From NCBI RefSeq assembly GCF_002028405.1, contig NZ_CP020046.1:2728001-2792000 (forward strand): a stretch of 64,000 nt of DNA. The letters are read 5' to 3'. The DNA is from Thiomonas intermedia (GTDB lineage: Bacteria; Pseudomonadota; Gammaproteobacteria; Burkholderiales; Burkholderiaceae_C). The notes beneath the pieces were generated by a model. The model did no database searches. It worked only from the letters and a program-made list of their open reading frames with translations, and was not told where the DNA came from. The position numbers were made by a program, and so were the translations under genes. Each line of letters starts with the position of its first letter. Positions within the stretch are counted from its first letter, which is position 1. Of the stretch, positions 39,972-49,020 are shown one piece after another.

Positions 39972-40583
39972 ATGACGCTGACCTCTCCCCTGTCCCGGTC
40001 CCGCCGCCTCCTTCTTCTGAGCGCGCTGGCCTTGTCTCTGGCTGCCTGCGGACACCACGATCAGACCTGGCAGCTCAACAACATCACCGGTGTGATGCCC
40101 AATCTGGATTTTCAACTGACCAACGACCTGGGTCAGAAGGTGACGGCGGAGAACTACAAAGGCAAGATCGTCCTGCTCTATTTCGGCTACACCCACTGCC
40201 CGGACGTCTGCCCAACCACCATGCAGCTGATGTCCAACGTTGTCCAGCAGCTCGGCCCCGAAGGCAAGGACGTACGCATTTTGTTCGTCAGCGTGGACCC
40301 CAAGCGTGATAGCAACACGATTCTCAAGGCTTACACCCAGGCCTTCAGCCCGAACGCGATCGGTCTGACCGGCAGCATGAAGCAGATCGACGCCATCACC
40401 CGCCGCTATCGCGTGGCGTTCAGCTATGGCAAGCCCGATGCGCAGGGCAACTATGTGGTCGATCACAGCGCCGGGGTGTATATCTTCGGCCCCAACGGAC
40501 GTATCCGTCTGCTGGCCTCCGACACCAACCCACCGTCGGCCTTCGTTCACGATCTCAAGCAACTGATCGCCGACGAAGCCTGA
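39972..40583 (+). CDS. SCO1/SenC-family copper chaperone (lipoprotein), copy 2
   Basis: A 203-residue paralogue of the protein at 38774-39397, closely similar through YFGYTHCPDVCPTTMQ and YGKPDAQGNYVVDHSAGVYIFGP, with copper ligands CxxxC and the distal His retained. The chosen ATG at 39972 gives a lipoprotein signal LLLLSALALSLAACGHH. An ATG 30 bases upstream is also in frame. The pair looks like a local duplication later separated by a small antiparallel gene. A strong terminator follows. Confidence 0.9.
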   Translation: MTLTSPLSRSRRLLLLSALALSLAACGHHDQTWQLNNITGVMPNLDFQLTNDLGQKVTAENYKGKIVLLYFGYTHCPDVCPTTMQLMSNVVQQLGPEGKDVRILFVSVDPKRDSNTILKAYTQAFSPNAIGLTGSMKQIDAITRRYRVAFSYGKPDAQGNYVVDHSAGVYIFGPNGRIRLLASDTNPPSAFVHDLKQLIADEA

Positions 40584-40606
40584 GCGTTGTTTTGCTGCAG
40601 CAGAGC

Positions 40607-40635
40607 AAAAAGGCCCGGAGATTCCGGGCCTTTTT
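40607..40635. terminator. Bidirectional Rho-independent terminator
   Basis: AAAAAGGCCCGGA and TCCGGGCCTTTTT pair around a GAT-containing loop, with A and T runs on both sides. It separates the convergent SCO copy 2 and dctM genes. Confidence 0.93.
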
Positions 40636-40652
40636 GATGCGGGGTCATGGCG

Positions 40653-42452
40653 CTATTTCGACGCCGCACTGGCCGGCTGATCGGCCTGCAGCGAGCGCAT
40701 CACCGCGGCGGCCGGATCTTCCTCGGCCGCGGCAGGGGCGCTGGCGCCGTCGGCCGGGGTAGCCTCCGAGCCACCGAAGCTCGGCGGGGCGATGGATTCA
40801 TAGCTGCTGTCATCGGACGGGCCGACGATCTGCACCTTGTCGATATCCACCGTCTTGTGATGGCCCAGGCCACTGGTGACCAGACCCGGGAAGGCAATGA
40901 CCAGGGCCACCATGATGATCTGGATGATCACGAAGGGCACCGCACCCCAGTAGATCTGCCCTGTGGTGACGCGGGCGATGCGTTTGCCGGTCTCCTTGTC
41001 GGTGTAATCATCCTTGGCGGCGACGCTGCGCAGGTAGAACAGCGCAAAGCCGAAGGGCGGGTGCATGAACGAAGTCTGCATGTTGACGGCGAGCAGCACG
41101 CCGAACCAGATCAGGTCGATGCCCAGCTTTTCCGCCACGGGCCCAAGCAGCGGAATGATGATGAACGCCAGCTCGAAGAAATCGAGAAAGAACGCCAGCA
41201 CGAACACCAGGATGTTCACCACGATGAGGAAGCCCAGCACCCCGCCAGGCAGACTGGTGAGCAAATGCTCCACCCAGACGCGGCCATCGAGCCCCTGGAA
41301 CACCAGGTTGAACACTGTGGAGCCGATGAGAATGAACAGCACGAAGGTGGAAAGCTTGGCTGTGGTGTTGAGGGCTTGCTTGAGCAGGCTTGCATTGAGC
41401 CGCTTGCGGCCAAACGCCATGATCAAGGCGCCGACGGCTCCCATCGCGCCACCTTCGGTCGGCGTGGCGACGCCGAGAAAAATGGTGCCCAGCACGAGGA
41501 AGATCAGCGTCAGCGGCGGCACCAGCGCAAAGGTCACCCGCTCGGCCATCTGCGACAACAGATTGAGCCTGAAGGCGCGGTTGAGCAGCGAGAGCACCAG
41601 CGAAAAAATCACGCCGAAGGTCATGGCCACGACGATGGTCTCATCCAGGGCTGCCGTGACCTCGTGGCCCGCACGCCAGCTCAGCAGCGCGTCGTAGTTC
41701 TTGGCCAGCACGATGCTCGAGATCAGCACCACGCCGAACAGCACGGTCAGCGAACGCAGGCCGCTGTCGCCATTGGGCTCACGGATGGTGCGGGCCTCGG
41801 GCGGGAGTGCTGGTGCCCATTGCGGCTTGAGCAGCGAAACGCCGATGACGTAGGACAGATACAGCCCGGTGAGCACGAAGCCCGGGATGAACGCACCCTT
41901 GTACATGTCGCCCACGCTTCGGCCGAGCTGGTCGGCCATGACGATGAGCACCAGCGAGGGCGGAATGATCTGCGCCAGTGTGCCCGACGCCGCGATCACG
42001 CCCGACGCCAGACGGCGGTCGTAGCCGTAGCGCAGCATGATGGGCAGCGAGATCAGGCCCATCGAGATGACCGAAGCCGCCACCACGCCAGTGGTCGCCG
42101 CCAGCAGCGCGCCCACCAGAATCACCGCAATGGCCAGGCCGCCGCGGATCGGGCCGAACAATTGGCCAATGGTCTCCAGCAAGTCTTCGGCCATGCCGCT
42201 GCGTTCAAGCAGCAGCCCCATGAAGGTGAAGAAGGGGATGGCCAGCAGCGTGTCGTTCTGCATGATGCCGATGATGCGCAGCGGAATGGCTTCGAGCAGC
42301 GCCTGCGGCATCAGCCCCAGTTCCACGCCAATGAAGCCGAACAGCAGACCGCAGGCCGCCAGGCTGAAGGCGACCGGGAAACCCACCAGCAGGAACAGCA
42401 CCAGCGCCACGAACATGATGGGCGCGATATTGGCAATGAGGAAGGCGATCAT
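40653..42452 (-). CDS. dctM: TRAP transporter large permease subunit DctM
   Basis: A 599-residue membrane protein of the TRAP large-subunit family. Typical parts are FFTFMGLLLERSGMAEDLLE, ATTGVVAASVISMGLISLPIML and TPTEGGAMGAVGALIMA. It is longer than the usual ~430 residues: a loop with additional helices is inserted near residues 215-300, as in the mannitol/chloroaromatic-type subgroup, and a ~70-residue Pro/Ala/Ser-rich cytoplasmic tail follows the last helix. Its ATG directly abuts the stop of dctQ. The substrate is unknown. Confidence 0.92.
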   Translation of the reverse strand: MIAFLIANIAPIMFVALVLFLLVGFPVAFSLAACGLLFGFIGVELGLMPQALLEAIPLRIIGIMQNDTLLAIPFFTFMGLLLERSGMAEDLLETIGQLFGPIRGGLAIAVILVGALLAATTGVVAASVISMGLISLPIMLRYGYDRRLASGVIAASGTLAQIIPPSLVLIVMADQLGRSVGDMYKGAFIPGFVLTGLYLSYVIGVSLLKPQWAPALPPEARTIREPNGDSGLRSLTVLFGVVLISSIVLAKNYDALLSWRAGHEVTAALDETIVVAMTFGVIFSLVLSLLNRAFRLNLLSQMAERVTFALVPPLTLIFLVLGTIFLGVATPTEGGAMGAVGALIMAFGRKRLNASLLKQALNTTAKLSTFVLFILIGSTVFNLVFQGLDGRVWVEHLLTSLPGGVLGFLIVVNILVFVLAFFLDFFELAFIIIPLLGPVAEKLGIDLIWFGVLLAVNMQTSFMHPPFGFALFYLRSVAAKDDYTDKETGKRIARVTTGQIYWGAVPFVIIQIIMVALVIAFPGLVTSGLGHHKTVDIDKVQIVGPSDDSSYESIAPPSFGGSEATPADGASAPAAAEEDPAAAVMRSLQADQPASAASK

Positions 42453-43046
42453 TTACTGGGCCTCCTTCTGCTTCTGCGCCAGGACGAACTCGGCAAGCTC
42501 TTCTTCGGCGGTCTTCTCGTTCTTTCTCACCATGGGATCGTCGATGAGCCCACGCAGAAAGGCCACCCGCTTGATCAGCTCCGACACGCCCTGCAGCCCG
42601 AGCAAGGAGAACCCGATCGGCACCAGGATGTAGACCGGCCAGCGGATCAGACCGCCGGCATTGCTCGACATCTCGCCCGAGACGACGGCGTTGATTACCG
42701 TGGGCAGCGACAGCCGCACCGTCTCAACCACGAACGGAAACAGGAAAAACACGATGCCGATGATGTCGATCCAGTTGCGTCCACGCGGCGAGAGTTTGCT
42801 GGACAGCACGTCGATGCGCACATGCTCGTTGTGCAGAAACGTATAACCGGCCGCCAGGAGAAAAACGGCCGCGAATAGATACCACTGGATTTCCAGAAAG
42901 GCGTTCGAGCTGTAGTCGAAGGCTTTGCGGACCACGGCGTTGAGGGCGCTGATGATGGCAGAGCCGAGAATGAGCCAGAGGGCCAGGCGGCCCACGCGCT
43001 CGTTGAGCCAGTCGATCCCGCGGGATAGGGCAAGTAAGGCGTTCAA
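42453..43046 (-). CDS. dctQ: TRAP transporter small permease subunit DctQ
   Basis: A 197-residue four-helix membrane protein. The motif EIQWYLFAAVFLLAAGYTFLHNEHVRIDVL is the family signature. A TTG at 43046 with GGGAG upstream is the only reasonable start. The stop codon is immediately followed by the dctM ATG. The periplasmic binding protein (DctP) that would complete the transporter is not adjacent; either it is encoded elsewhere or a different binding protein is used. Confidence 0.9.
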   Translation of the reverse strand: MNALLALSRGIDWLNERVGRLALWLILGSAIISALNAVVRKAFDYSSNAFLEIQWYLFAAVFLLAAGYTFLHNEHVRIDVLSSKLSPRGRNWIDIIGIVFFLFPFVVETVRLSLPTVINAVVSGEMSSNAGGLIRWPVYILVPIGFSLLGLQGVSELIKRVAFLRGLIDDPMVRKNEKTAEEELAEFVLAQKQKEAQ

Positions 43047-43287
43047 GACATCTCCCGATTGTTTTGTGAACGATTCAGTGTCGGCTGTCTAGGCGCTGGC
43101 CAGTCGTGCTCCGGCGGGCTTGCACGACAGACCTGCAACAGTCCGCGGCCGAAGTATAAAGATGTAACAGACGCTCACGGAAAATCCCGGCTCCGGGTTT
43201 GCCCGGGGCCGGTGGAGTGAAGCAGTCCTGCGCGTGGTGAAGGTAATCGTCGAGCCAGGTGGCGCGAGGGGCGCGCGATGCGTCGCG

Positions 43288-44352
43288 TCAGCGAACGTCG
43301 ATGCCCGCCACGCCCGGCTCCAGCGTGCCGATGACGGCGGCCTGCGCAAAGCCTTCATCCCTGAAGGTGCCCAGCACCTCGTCGACGCGTTCGGGGGCGC
43401 ATGCAACGAGAAGGCCCCCGGAGGTCTGCGGGTCGGTCAACAAGGTCTGGGCCAGGGCGGGCAGACCCGGCGCGAGCGCGACTTCGGCGCCATAGCTTGC
43501 CCAGTTGCGGCCCGATGCTCCGGTGATCATGCCCGCCGCGGCCAGTTCGACGACGCCCTGAATGATGGGCACGTCGGAGAAGTTCAGACGCGCTCTCAAC
43601 TGCGAGCCGCGGCACACTTCCAGCAGATGGCCCAGGAGACCGAATCCGGTGACGTCGGTCATGGCGTGCACCCCGGCAAGCCCCGCAAGATGCTTGCCGG
43701 GGGTGTTGAGCTGTGTGGTGCTGGCCATCATGCGGGCGTAGCCTTCGGCGTCGAGCGCCTCTTTTTTGAGTGCGGCCGACTGGATGCCCACGCCGAGCGG
43801 CTTGCCCAGCACGATGGCGTCACCGGCTCGCGCGCTGTCGTTACGGCGGATATGGCCAGGATGGGCCAGGCCCATGGCAACCAGACCGTAGATGGGTTCG
43901 ACCGAGTCGATGCTGTGGCCGCCCGCGATGGGAATGCCGGCTTGCGCGCACACCGATTCGCCTCCGCGCAGGATCGCCGAGACGATATCGAGGGGCAAGA
44001 CGCCAATGGGCATGCCCACGAGCGCCAGCGCCATGATGGGCGTGCCCCCCATCGCGTAGACATCCGAGAGGGCGTTGGTCGCGGCAATCCGTCCGAAGTC
44101 GAAGGGGTCGTCCACGATGGGCATGAAGAAATCGGTGGTGGCGATGAGCGCCTGCTCGGGATTCAGCAGATAGACCGCCGCGTCGTCGGAGGATTCCGTG
44201 CCCACCAGCAGCGCCTCGGGGCGCGGCAGCATAGGCGCGTGCTTCTTGAGAATTTCGGACAGGACGTTGGGGGCGATCTTGCAGCCGCAGCCGCCGCCGT
44301 GCGACAGCGACGTGAGGCGGGGAACAACCGGGGCGGTGGGAACGGAGGTCAT
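43288..44352 (-). CDS. selD: Selenophosphate synthetase SelD
   Basis: A 354-residue enzyme that makes selenophosphate from selenide and ATP, for selenocysteine or 2-selenouridine in tRNA. The N-terminal active loop HGGGCGCKI places the catalytic Cys22 and Lys25, equivalent to Cys17/Lys20 in E. coli; a Cys rather than selenocysteine is used. DDAAVY and TTDFFMPIVDDPFDFGRIAATNALSDVYAMGG bind ATP and metals. It lies 18 bp after a LysR gene on the same strand. No selA, selB, selC or selU is in the window. Confidence 0.93.
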   Translation of the reverse strand: MTSVPTAPVVPRLTSLSHGGGCGCKIAPNVLSEILKKHAPMLPRPEALLVGTESSDDAAVYLLNPEQALIATTDFFMPIVDDPFDFGRIAATNALSDVYAMGGTPIMALALVGMPIGVLPLDIVSAILRGGESVCAQAGIPIAGGHSIDSVEPIYGLVAMGLAHPGHIRRNDSARAGDAIVLGKPLGVGIQSAALKKEALDAEGYARMMASTTQLNTPGKHLAGLAGVHAMTDVTGFGLLGHLLEVCRGSQLRARLNFSDVPIIQGVVELAAAGMITGASGRNWASYGAEVALAPGLPALAQTLLTDPQTSGGLLVACAPERVDEVLGTFRDEGFAQAAVIGTLEPGVAGIDVR

Positions 44353-44370
44353 GAGGAGCGCGGGCCGTGT

Positions 44371-45261
44371 TCAGGATGGAAGCGAATCGTCCTGCCAGGT
44401 CTGGCAGAACTGCAGGAAACGCTGAAGGGGTTGAGAGAAGGTCTTTTTCTGGTGGTGAACGATGTAGAGCGTGCGGTGCATCGAGGGCAGGGCGCTTCGC
44501 ACGGTCACGAGATGTCCGCGCTCAAGAGCGTCGCGCACCAGCCGTCTCGGAGTGCATGCGAGGCCCAGCCCAGCCATGGCTGCCCCGCGAATCGATTCGG
44601 AACTGCCGAGCACCATGACCTGCTCGAAACCATGCAGATGTTCGAGCAGGAGCGCCTCTACGGTCTCGCGTGTGCCTGAGCCGGCTTCGCGCAAGAGCCA
44701 GCGGGCTGCTCGAAGCTCGTCAAAAGTGACCTCGCGTCCGGCCATGGGGCTGCCGGGTGCGCAGACCACGACCAGCGCATCCTGAAGCCAGGGTTGAATG
44801 GCGAGATCGTCGCGATGGCATGCACCTTCGACCAGGCCGAGATCGACTTCGAACTGGGCCACGGCTTCCGCGATGGCCTGCGTGTTGCCCACCCGCAGGC
44901 AAAACTGCGCGGCCGGGAATTCGTGGCAGAACGCTGCCATGATTCCGGGCAGGATGGCGTTGCCCACGGTACTGCTGGCACCAATGCGCAAGGCCGCGGC
45001 GCCCGCGCTGAACAGCGCTTCGATGCCCCGCGTCTGGTCGAGGATGGCCATGGCCCGCGGAAGCAGCAGTCGACCGGAATCGTTGAGGACCAGGCGCTTG
45101 CCCACCCGGTCGAACACGCGCTCACCCAGCTGCGTTTCGAGCTCGGCCAGCGCTGCGCTGACTGCCGACTGCGACATGGCGAGCGAGTCTCCGGCCGCTG
45201 TGGCGCTGCGGCTGTGCGCAATTTCCACCAGCACTTCCATTTGCCGCAGGGTGAGTCGCAT
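44371..45261 (-). CDS. LysR-family transcriptional regulator
   Basis: A 296-residue regulator. The N-terminal winged helix (RQMEVLVEIAHSRSATAAGDSLAMSQSAVSAALAELE) is standard, followed by a LysR substrate-binding domain with RIGASSTVGNAILPGIMAAF. It is transcribed just ahead of selD and divergent from the isc operon. The small-molecule signal and targets are unknown; selD is the obvious candidate target by position. Confidence 0.9.
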   Translation of the reverse strand: MRLTLRQMEVLVEIAHSRSATAAGDSLAMSQSAVSAALAELETQLGERVFDRVGKRLVLNDSGRLLLPRAMAILDQTRGIEALFSAGAAALRIGASSTVGNAILPGIMAAFCHEFPAAQFCLRVGNTQAIAEAVAQFEVDLGLVEGACHRDDLAIQPWLQDALVVVCAPGSPMAGREVTFDELRAARWLLREAGSGTRETVEALLLEHLHGFEQVMVLGSSESIRGAAMAGLGLACTPRRLVRDALERGHLVTVRSALPSMHRTLYIVHHQKKTFSQPLQRFLQFCQTWQDDSLPS

Positions 45262-45385
45262 AAATTTGATCTATTCGCTAGATTGATTCGAAGCCAAGCA
45301 TAAACCACATGTCTTGAAAGCCCACACTCGCGTCATAGAAAAAAGCCCCGTGGCTTCGGAACTTTGCGGCGCTCGAAAAGTCTGA

Positions 45386-45418
45386 GTAGTTGACGAAAAA
45401 GATCGGGATTCATACAAT
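45386..45418 (+). promoter_or_regulatory. isc operon promoter with IscR type-1 site
   Basis: TAGTTGAC (45387-45394), eight bases, then TCGGG (45403-45407) matches the E. coli iscR operator half by half. It overlaps a near-consensus promoter: -35 TTGACG at 45390-45395, 17-bp spacer, -10 TACAAT at 45413-45418. This arrangement fits repression by cluster-bound IscR. The leader to the iscR ATG is about 115 bases. Confidence 0.85.
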
Positions 45419-45539
45419 TGCCCCCTGAAATTCGTCGGGTATTTTCTATTCCGGCGCTGTGTAATGTCTGCTGCAAGCCTGCCTAGGTAATCGCCTCCGA
45501 CCTTGCAACTGGCCGCCATTCATGTTGAGGAGAGCCGCC

Positions 45540-46076
45540 ATGCGACTGACAACCAAAGGACGTTTTGCCGTAACCGCCATGATCGACGTGGCCATGCGTC
45601 AGCATCTGGGTCCCGTGACTCTGGCCGGCATCAGCCAGCGCCAGCATATTTCCCTTTCCTACCTCGAACAGTTGTTCGGCAAGCTGCGCCGCCACGAACT
45701 GGTCGACTCCGTTCGCGGTCCTGGCGGCGGCTACACGCTGTCGCGCAAGTCGGAGGAGATCAGCATCGCCGACATCATCATTGCCGTGGACGAGCCGCTC
45801 GACGCAACTCAGTGCGGCGGCAAGGAAAACTGTCATGGAGAAGACAGCGGCCCCTGCATGACGCACGATCTCTGGGCGCAACTCAACGCCAAGATGGTGG
45901 AGTTTCTCGACTCGGTCAATCTGAAGGGCCTGGTGGAGCAGAACCTGGCCAAGGGTGTCACGGTGGAAGAGGTTGCCGTGGCGCGCAAGCCGGTGTCGCC
46001 GCTGCCGGTGACGGCCAAGCCGATCAAGGTCAAGGCGCCCAATTCGGTCTTCAACCTCGCCCAGACCCTGGGCTGA
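45540..46076 (+). CDS. iscR: Iron-sulfur cluster regulator IscR
   Basis: A 178-residue Rrf2-family regulator that senses [2Fe-2S] supply and represses its own operon. The start [19 protein letters not shown] is highly conserved. Cluster ligands are Cys92, Cys98 and Cys106 with His109; compared with E. coli (92, 98, 104, 107) there is a two-residue insertion in the loop. The ATG at 45540 has GAGGAGAG upstream. First gene of the isc operon, with an IscR site over its promoter. Confidence 0.96.
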   Translation: MRLTTKGRFAVTAMIDVAMRQHLGPVTLAGISQRQHISLSYLEQLFGKLRRHELVDSVRGPGGGYTLSRKSEEISIADIIIAVDEPLDATQCGGKENCHGEDSGPCMTHDLWAQLNAKMVEFLDSVNLKGLVEQNLAKGVTVEEVAVARKPVSPLPVTAKPIKVKAPNSVFNLAQTLG

Positions 46077-46201
46077 GCGCACGGCGGCGGTCCTGGCGGG
46101 CTTGGTGTGCCCAGCCCCTTGTTGCCAGACCTCTGCGCGCGCTTTGCAAGCCCGGTGCGCTGCGCCGGGAAGTTTTCCACAACACCCTGAGCATTTCAAT
46201 C

Positions 46202-47422
46202 ATGTCCACCACGCCCCATCTGCCCATTTATATGGACTACGCTGCGACCACGCCCGTGGATCCGCGCGTGGTCGACGCCATGATTCCCTGGCTGCGCGAG
46301 CATTTCGGCAATCCGGCGTCGCGCAGCCATGCCTGGGGCTGGGAAGCCGAGGCGGCGGTGGAAAAGGCCAGAGCTCAGGTGGCTGATCTGATCAACGCCG
46401 ATCCCAAGGAAATCATCTGGACGTCCGGCGCCACCGAGTCGAACAACCTCGCCATCAAGGGGGCGGCGGAGTTCTACCAGGGCAAGGGCAAGCACATCGT
46501 CACCGTCAAGACCGAGCACAAGGCGGTGCTCGACACGGTGCGCGAAATGGAGCGGCGCGGCTTCGATGCCACCTATCTCGATGTGCAGGCCAACGGCCTG
46601 CTCGATCTGGAGGTTTTCAAGGCGGCGCTGCGGCCCGACACGATTCTGGTGTCGGTCATGCTGGTCAACAATGAGATCGGCGTGATTCAGGACATTCCCG
46701 AGATGGGCCGCATCTGCCGCGAGCGCGGCATCATCTTCCATGTCGATGCGGCGCAGGCCACCGGCAAGATGGTGATCGATCTGCAGGCCTGGCCAGTCGA
46801 CCTGATGAGTCTGGCTTCGCACAAGACCTACGGCCCCAAGGGAATCGGTGCGCTCTATGTGCGGCGCAAGCCGCGCGTGCGGCTGATACCGCAGATGCAC
46901 GGTGGCGGCCATGAGCGGGGGCTGCGTTCGGGCACTCTTCCCACGCATCAGATCGTGGGTATGGGAGAGGCCTTCCGCATTGCCAAGGCCGAACTCGGGG
47001 CGAGCATCGAGCGGGCCCGCATGCTGCAGCAGCGACTGCTCGACGGCCTCAAGGACATCGAGGAGGTCTATGTGAACGGCGACCTCGAGCGCCGCGTGCC
47101 GCACAACCTCAACATCAGCTTCAACTACGTCGAAGGCGAATCGCTGATCATGGCGATCAAGGGCATTGCGGTGTCCAGCGGCTCGGCCTGCACCTCGGCC
47201 AGTCTGGAGCCATCGTATGTGCTGCGCGCCCTGGGACGCAGCGACGAGCTGGCCCATTCCTCGCTGCGCATGACGATCGGCCGCTACACGACCGAAGAGG
47301 AAATCGATTCCGCCGTGCGCCAGCTGCGCGAGAGCGTGGCCAAGCTGCGCGACCTTTCGCCGCTTTGGGACATGTACAAGGAAGGCATCGACATCAGCAC
47401 CATCCAGTGGGCTGCGCACTGA
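46202..47422 (+). CDS. iscS: Cysteine desulfurase IscS
   Basis: A 406-residue PLP enzyme that takes sulfur from cysteine as a persulfide for iron-sulfur clusters, thiolated tRNAs and other uses. The PLP lysine is Lys208 in [12 protein letters not shown] and the persulfide-forming Cys330 is in [13 protein letters not shown]. The reading frame opens far upstream through iscR, but the ATG at 46202 gives the canonical [14 protein letters not shown]-terminus. Second gene of the isc operon. Confidence 0.97.
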   Translation: MSTTPHLPIYMDYAATTPVDPRVVDAMIPWLREHFGNPASRSHAWGWEAEAAVEKARAQVADLINADPKEIIWTSGATESNNLAIKGAAEFYQGKGKHIVTVKTEHKAVLDTVREMERRGFDATYLDVQANGLLDLEVFKAALRPDTILVSVMLVNNEIGVIQDIPEMGRICRERGIIFHVDAAQATGKMVIDLQAWPVDLMSLASHKTYGPKGIGALYVRRKPRVRLIPQMHGGGHERGLRSGTLPTHQIVGMGEAFRIAKAELGASIERARMLQQRLLDGLKDIEEVYVNGDLERRVPHNLNISFNYVEGESLIMAIKGIAVSSGSACTSASLEPSYVLRALGRSDELAHSSLRMTIGRYTTEEEIDSAVRQLRESVAKLRDLSPLWDMYKEGIDISTIQWAAH

Positions 47423-47543
47423 GCCGCGAATGGCGCTCAAGCGCCTATCCGCATCAGGGTTGTGCAAATAGTCGACAATAGAGGTCGGAATTATGGAAGG
47501 CGTCGTTCGCCGCCTGGGCGAACGTAACGAGGAGGACAGGATC

Positions 47544-47969
47544 ATGGCTTACAGCGACAAAGTGGTAGATCACTATGAAAACCCGCGCAACGTGGGCTCC
47601 TTCGCCAAGGACGATCCGCAGGTTGGCACCGGCATGGTGGGTGCCCCGGCCTGTGGCGACGTGATGAAGCTGCAGATCCGTGTCAACGATCACGGCGTGA
47701 TTGAAGATGCGCGGTTCAAGACCTATGGCTGCGGCTCGGCCATTGCCTCGTCTTCCCTGGTGACCGAATGGGTCAAGGGCAAGACGCTGGATCAGGCGCT
47801 CGAAATCCGCAACAGCCAGATCGCCGAGGAGTTGGCGCTCCCGCCGGTCAAGATCCATTGCTCGATCCTGGCCGAAGACGCCATCAAGGCGGCGGTCAGC
47901 GATTACCAGCAGCGTCACGGTCAGGCCGCTGTGCAACAGCCGCGGGCCGAACAGGCCCAGCCGGCTTGA
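47544..47969 (+). CDS. iscU: Iron-sulfur cluster scaffold IscU
   Basis: A 141-residue scaffold on which [2Fe-2S] clusters are built. The three conserved cysteines are in [20 protein letters not shown] and [10 protein letters not shown], and the HscA-binding LPPVK is intact. The ATG at 47544 follows GAGGACAGG. A Gln/Ala-rich tail of about 15 residues extends past the usual end. Confidence 0.97.
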   Translation: MAYSDKVVDHYENPRNVGSFAKDDPQVGTGMVGAPACGDVMKLQIRVNDHGVIEDARFKTYGCGSAIASSSLVTEWVKGKTLDQALEIRNSQIAEELALPPVKIHCSILAEDAIKAAVSDYQQRHGQAAVQQPRAEQAQPA

Positions 47970-48001
47970 TCGCCGCGGAAAAGACAGACGAAGGATCGAT
48001 G

Positions 48002-48325
48002 ATGTCAGTCACCTTGACGGAACGCGCTGCCCAACAAGTGCAGCGCCATCTCGCCAAACGCGGTGCGGGGCTAGGCGTGCGCCTGGGGGTCAAGACCACG
48101 GGCTGCTCCGGCATGGCCTACAAGCTGGAGTTCGTGGATCAGGCCACCGACCAGGATCTGGCCTTTGAAAGTCATGGTGTCAAGATCCTGGTCGATCCCA
48201 AGAGTCTTGCCTATGTGGACGGTACCGAGCTCGACTTCGTCCGGCAAGGCTTGAACGAGGGTTTCCAGTTCAACAATCCGAACGAACGCGACCGCTGCGG
48301 CTGTGGCGAGTCGTTCAGGATCTGA
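48002..48325 (+). CDS. iscA: A-type iron-sulfur carrier IscA
   Basis: A 107-residue carrier with Cys35, Cys99 and Cys101 at the same positions as in E. coli IscA when the second of two adjacent ATGs is used, which is why that start was chosen. Motifs are [15 protein letters not shown] and RCGCGESF. Confidence 0.95.
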   Translation: MSVTLTERAAQQVQRHLAKRGAGLGVRLGVKTTGCSGMAYKLEFVDQATDQDLAFESHGVKILVDPKSLAYVDGTELDFVRQGLNEGFQFNNPNERDRCGCGESFRI

Positions 48326-48406
48326 TCAGGCAGATGGGTGCGCCTTGCTGCCGCCGCGTTGGTATGCCGTCGACGCGCTTTTCGTTGATGCGTCGCGCTT
48401 GATCTG

Positions 48407-48943
48407 ATGGATTTCACCCAGTCGTACTTTGCGCTGTTTGGCCTGCCCGAGACCTATGGGCTCGACCCAGTGCAATTGGAGCGGGCGCGGTTGGCGGTGC
48501 AGTCGCAGGTGCATCCCGACCGATTCGCCGCCGGCACCGATCGTGACAAGCGCCTGGCCATGCAATGGGCGGCGCAAGCCAATGCGGCCTACCTCACCCT
48601 CAAGAACCCGGTACAGCGGGCCACCTATCTGTGCGAGCGGCGAGGGGTGCCAATTCAGGCGGAGAGCAACACCGCCATGCCCGCTGATTTTCTGATGCAG
48701 CAAATGGCCTGGCGCGAAGCGCTGGACGACCTGCGCGACGCAGCCGATGTCGCCGGGCTTCAGGCCTTGCAGGCCGAAGTGCTGGCCCAGCGGGCTGAGC
48801 GTCTCGGGGTCGTGCGTCAGGCGCTCGATGAGGAGAACGCCCCGAATCGGGCGGCCGAGCAGGTGCGCGCACTGCTCTTTCTCGACCGTTTTGCAGAGGA
48901 ACTGCGGCGGACCGCCGAGCGCCTGGCGCCACAAACCGTTTGA
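48407..48943 (+). CDS. hscB: Co-chaperone HscB
   Basis: A 178-residue J-domain protein. HPD is in VQSQVHPDRFA within the N-terminal J domain; the C-terminal helical bundle binds IscU. It delivers IscU to HscA and stimulates its ATPase. Normal length and position in the isc operon. Confidence 0.94.
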   Translation: MDFTQSYFALFGLPETYGLDPVQLERARLAVQSQVHPDRFAAGTDRDKRLAMQWAAQANAAYLTLKNPVQRATYLCERRGVPIQAESNTAMPADFLMQQMAWREALDDLRDAADVAGLQALQAEVLAQRAERLGVVRQALDEENAPNRAAEQVRALLFLDRFAEELRRTAERLAPQTV

Positions 48944-49020
48944 TGCCGTACTGATTTTTCGTTTGCGGGTTCCGGCACGCGTCAACAACGCCCGAGCCCA
49001 GCCACCTTTTTCCCTTGCCC

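Noticed and set aside
40647-42878. A 743-codon open frame antisense to dctM/dctQ
   Set aside because: Extremely His/Gln/Asp-rich composition, typical of the reverse frame of a membrane protein gene; both opposite genes are clear.
43288-44352. Possible selenocysteine in SelD
   Set aside because: The active-site codon is for cysteine (HGGGCGCKI) and no in-frame TGA interrupts the gene.
45503-46201. Apparent N-terminal extension of IscS through iscR
   Set aside because: The upstream part is an out-of-frame reading of iscR; the canonical IscS start is at 46202.
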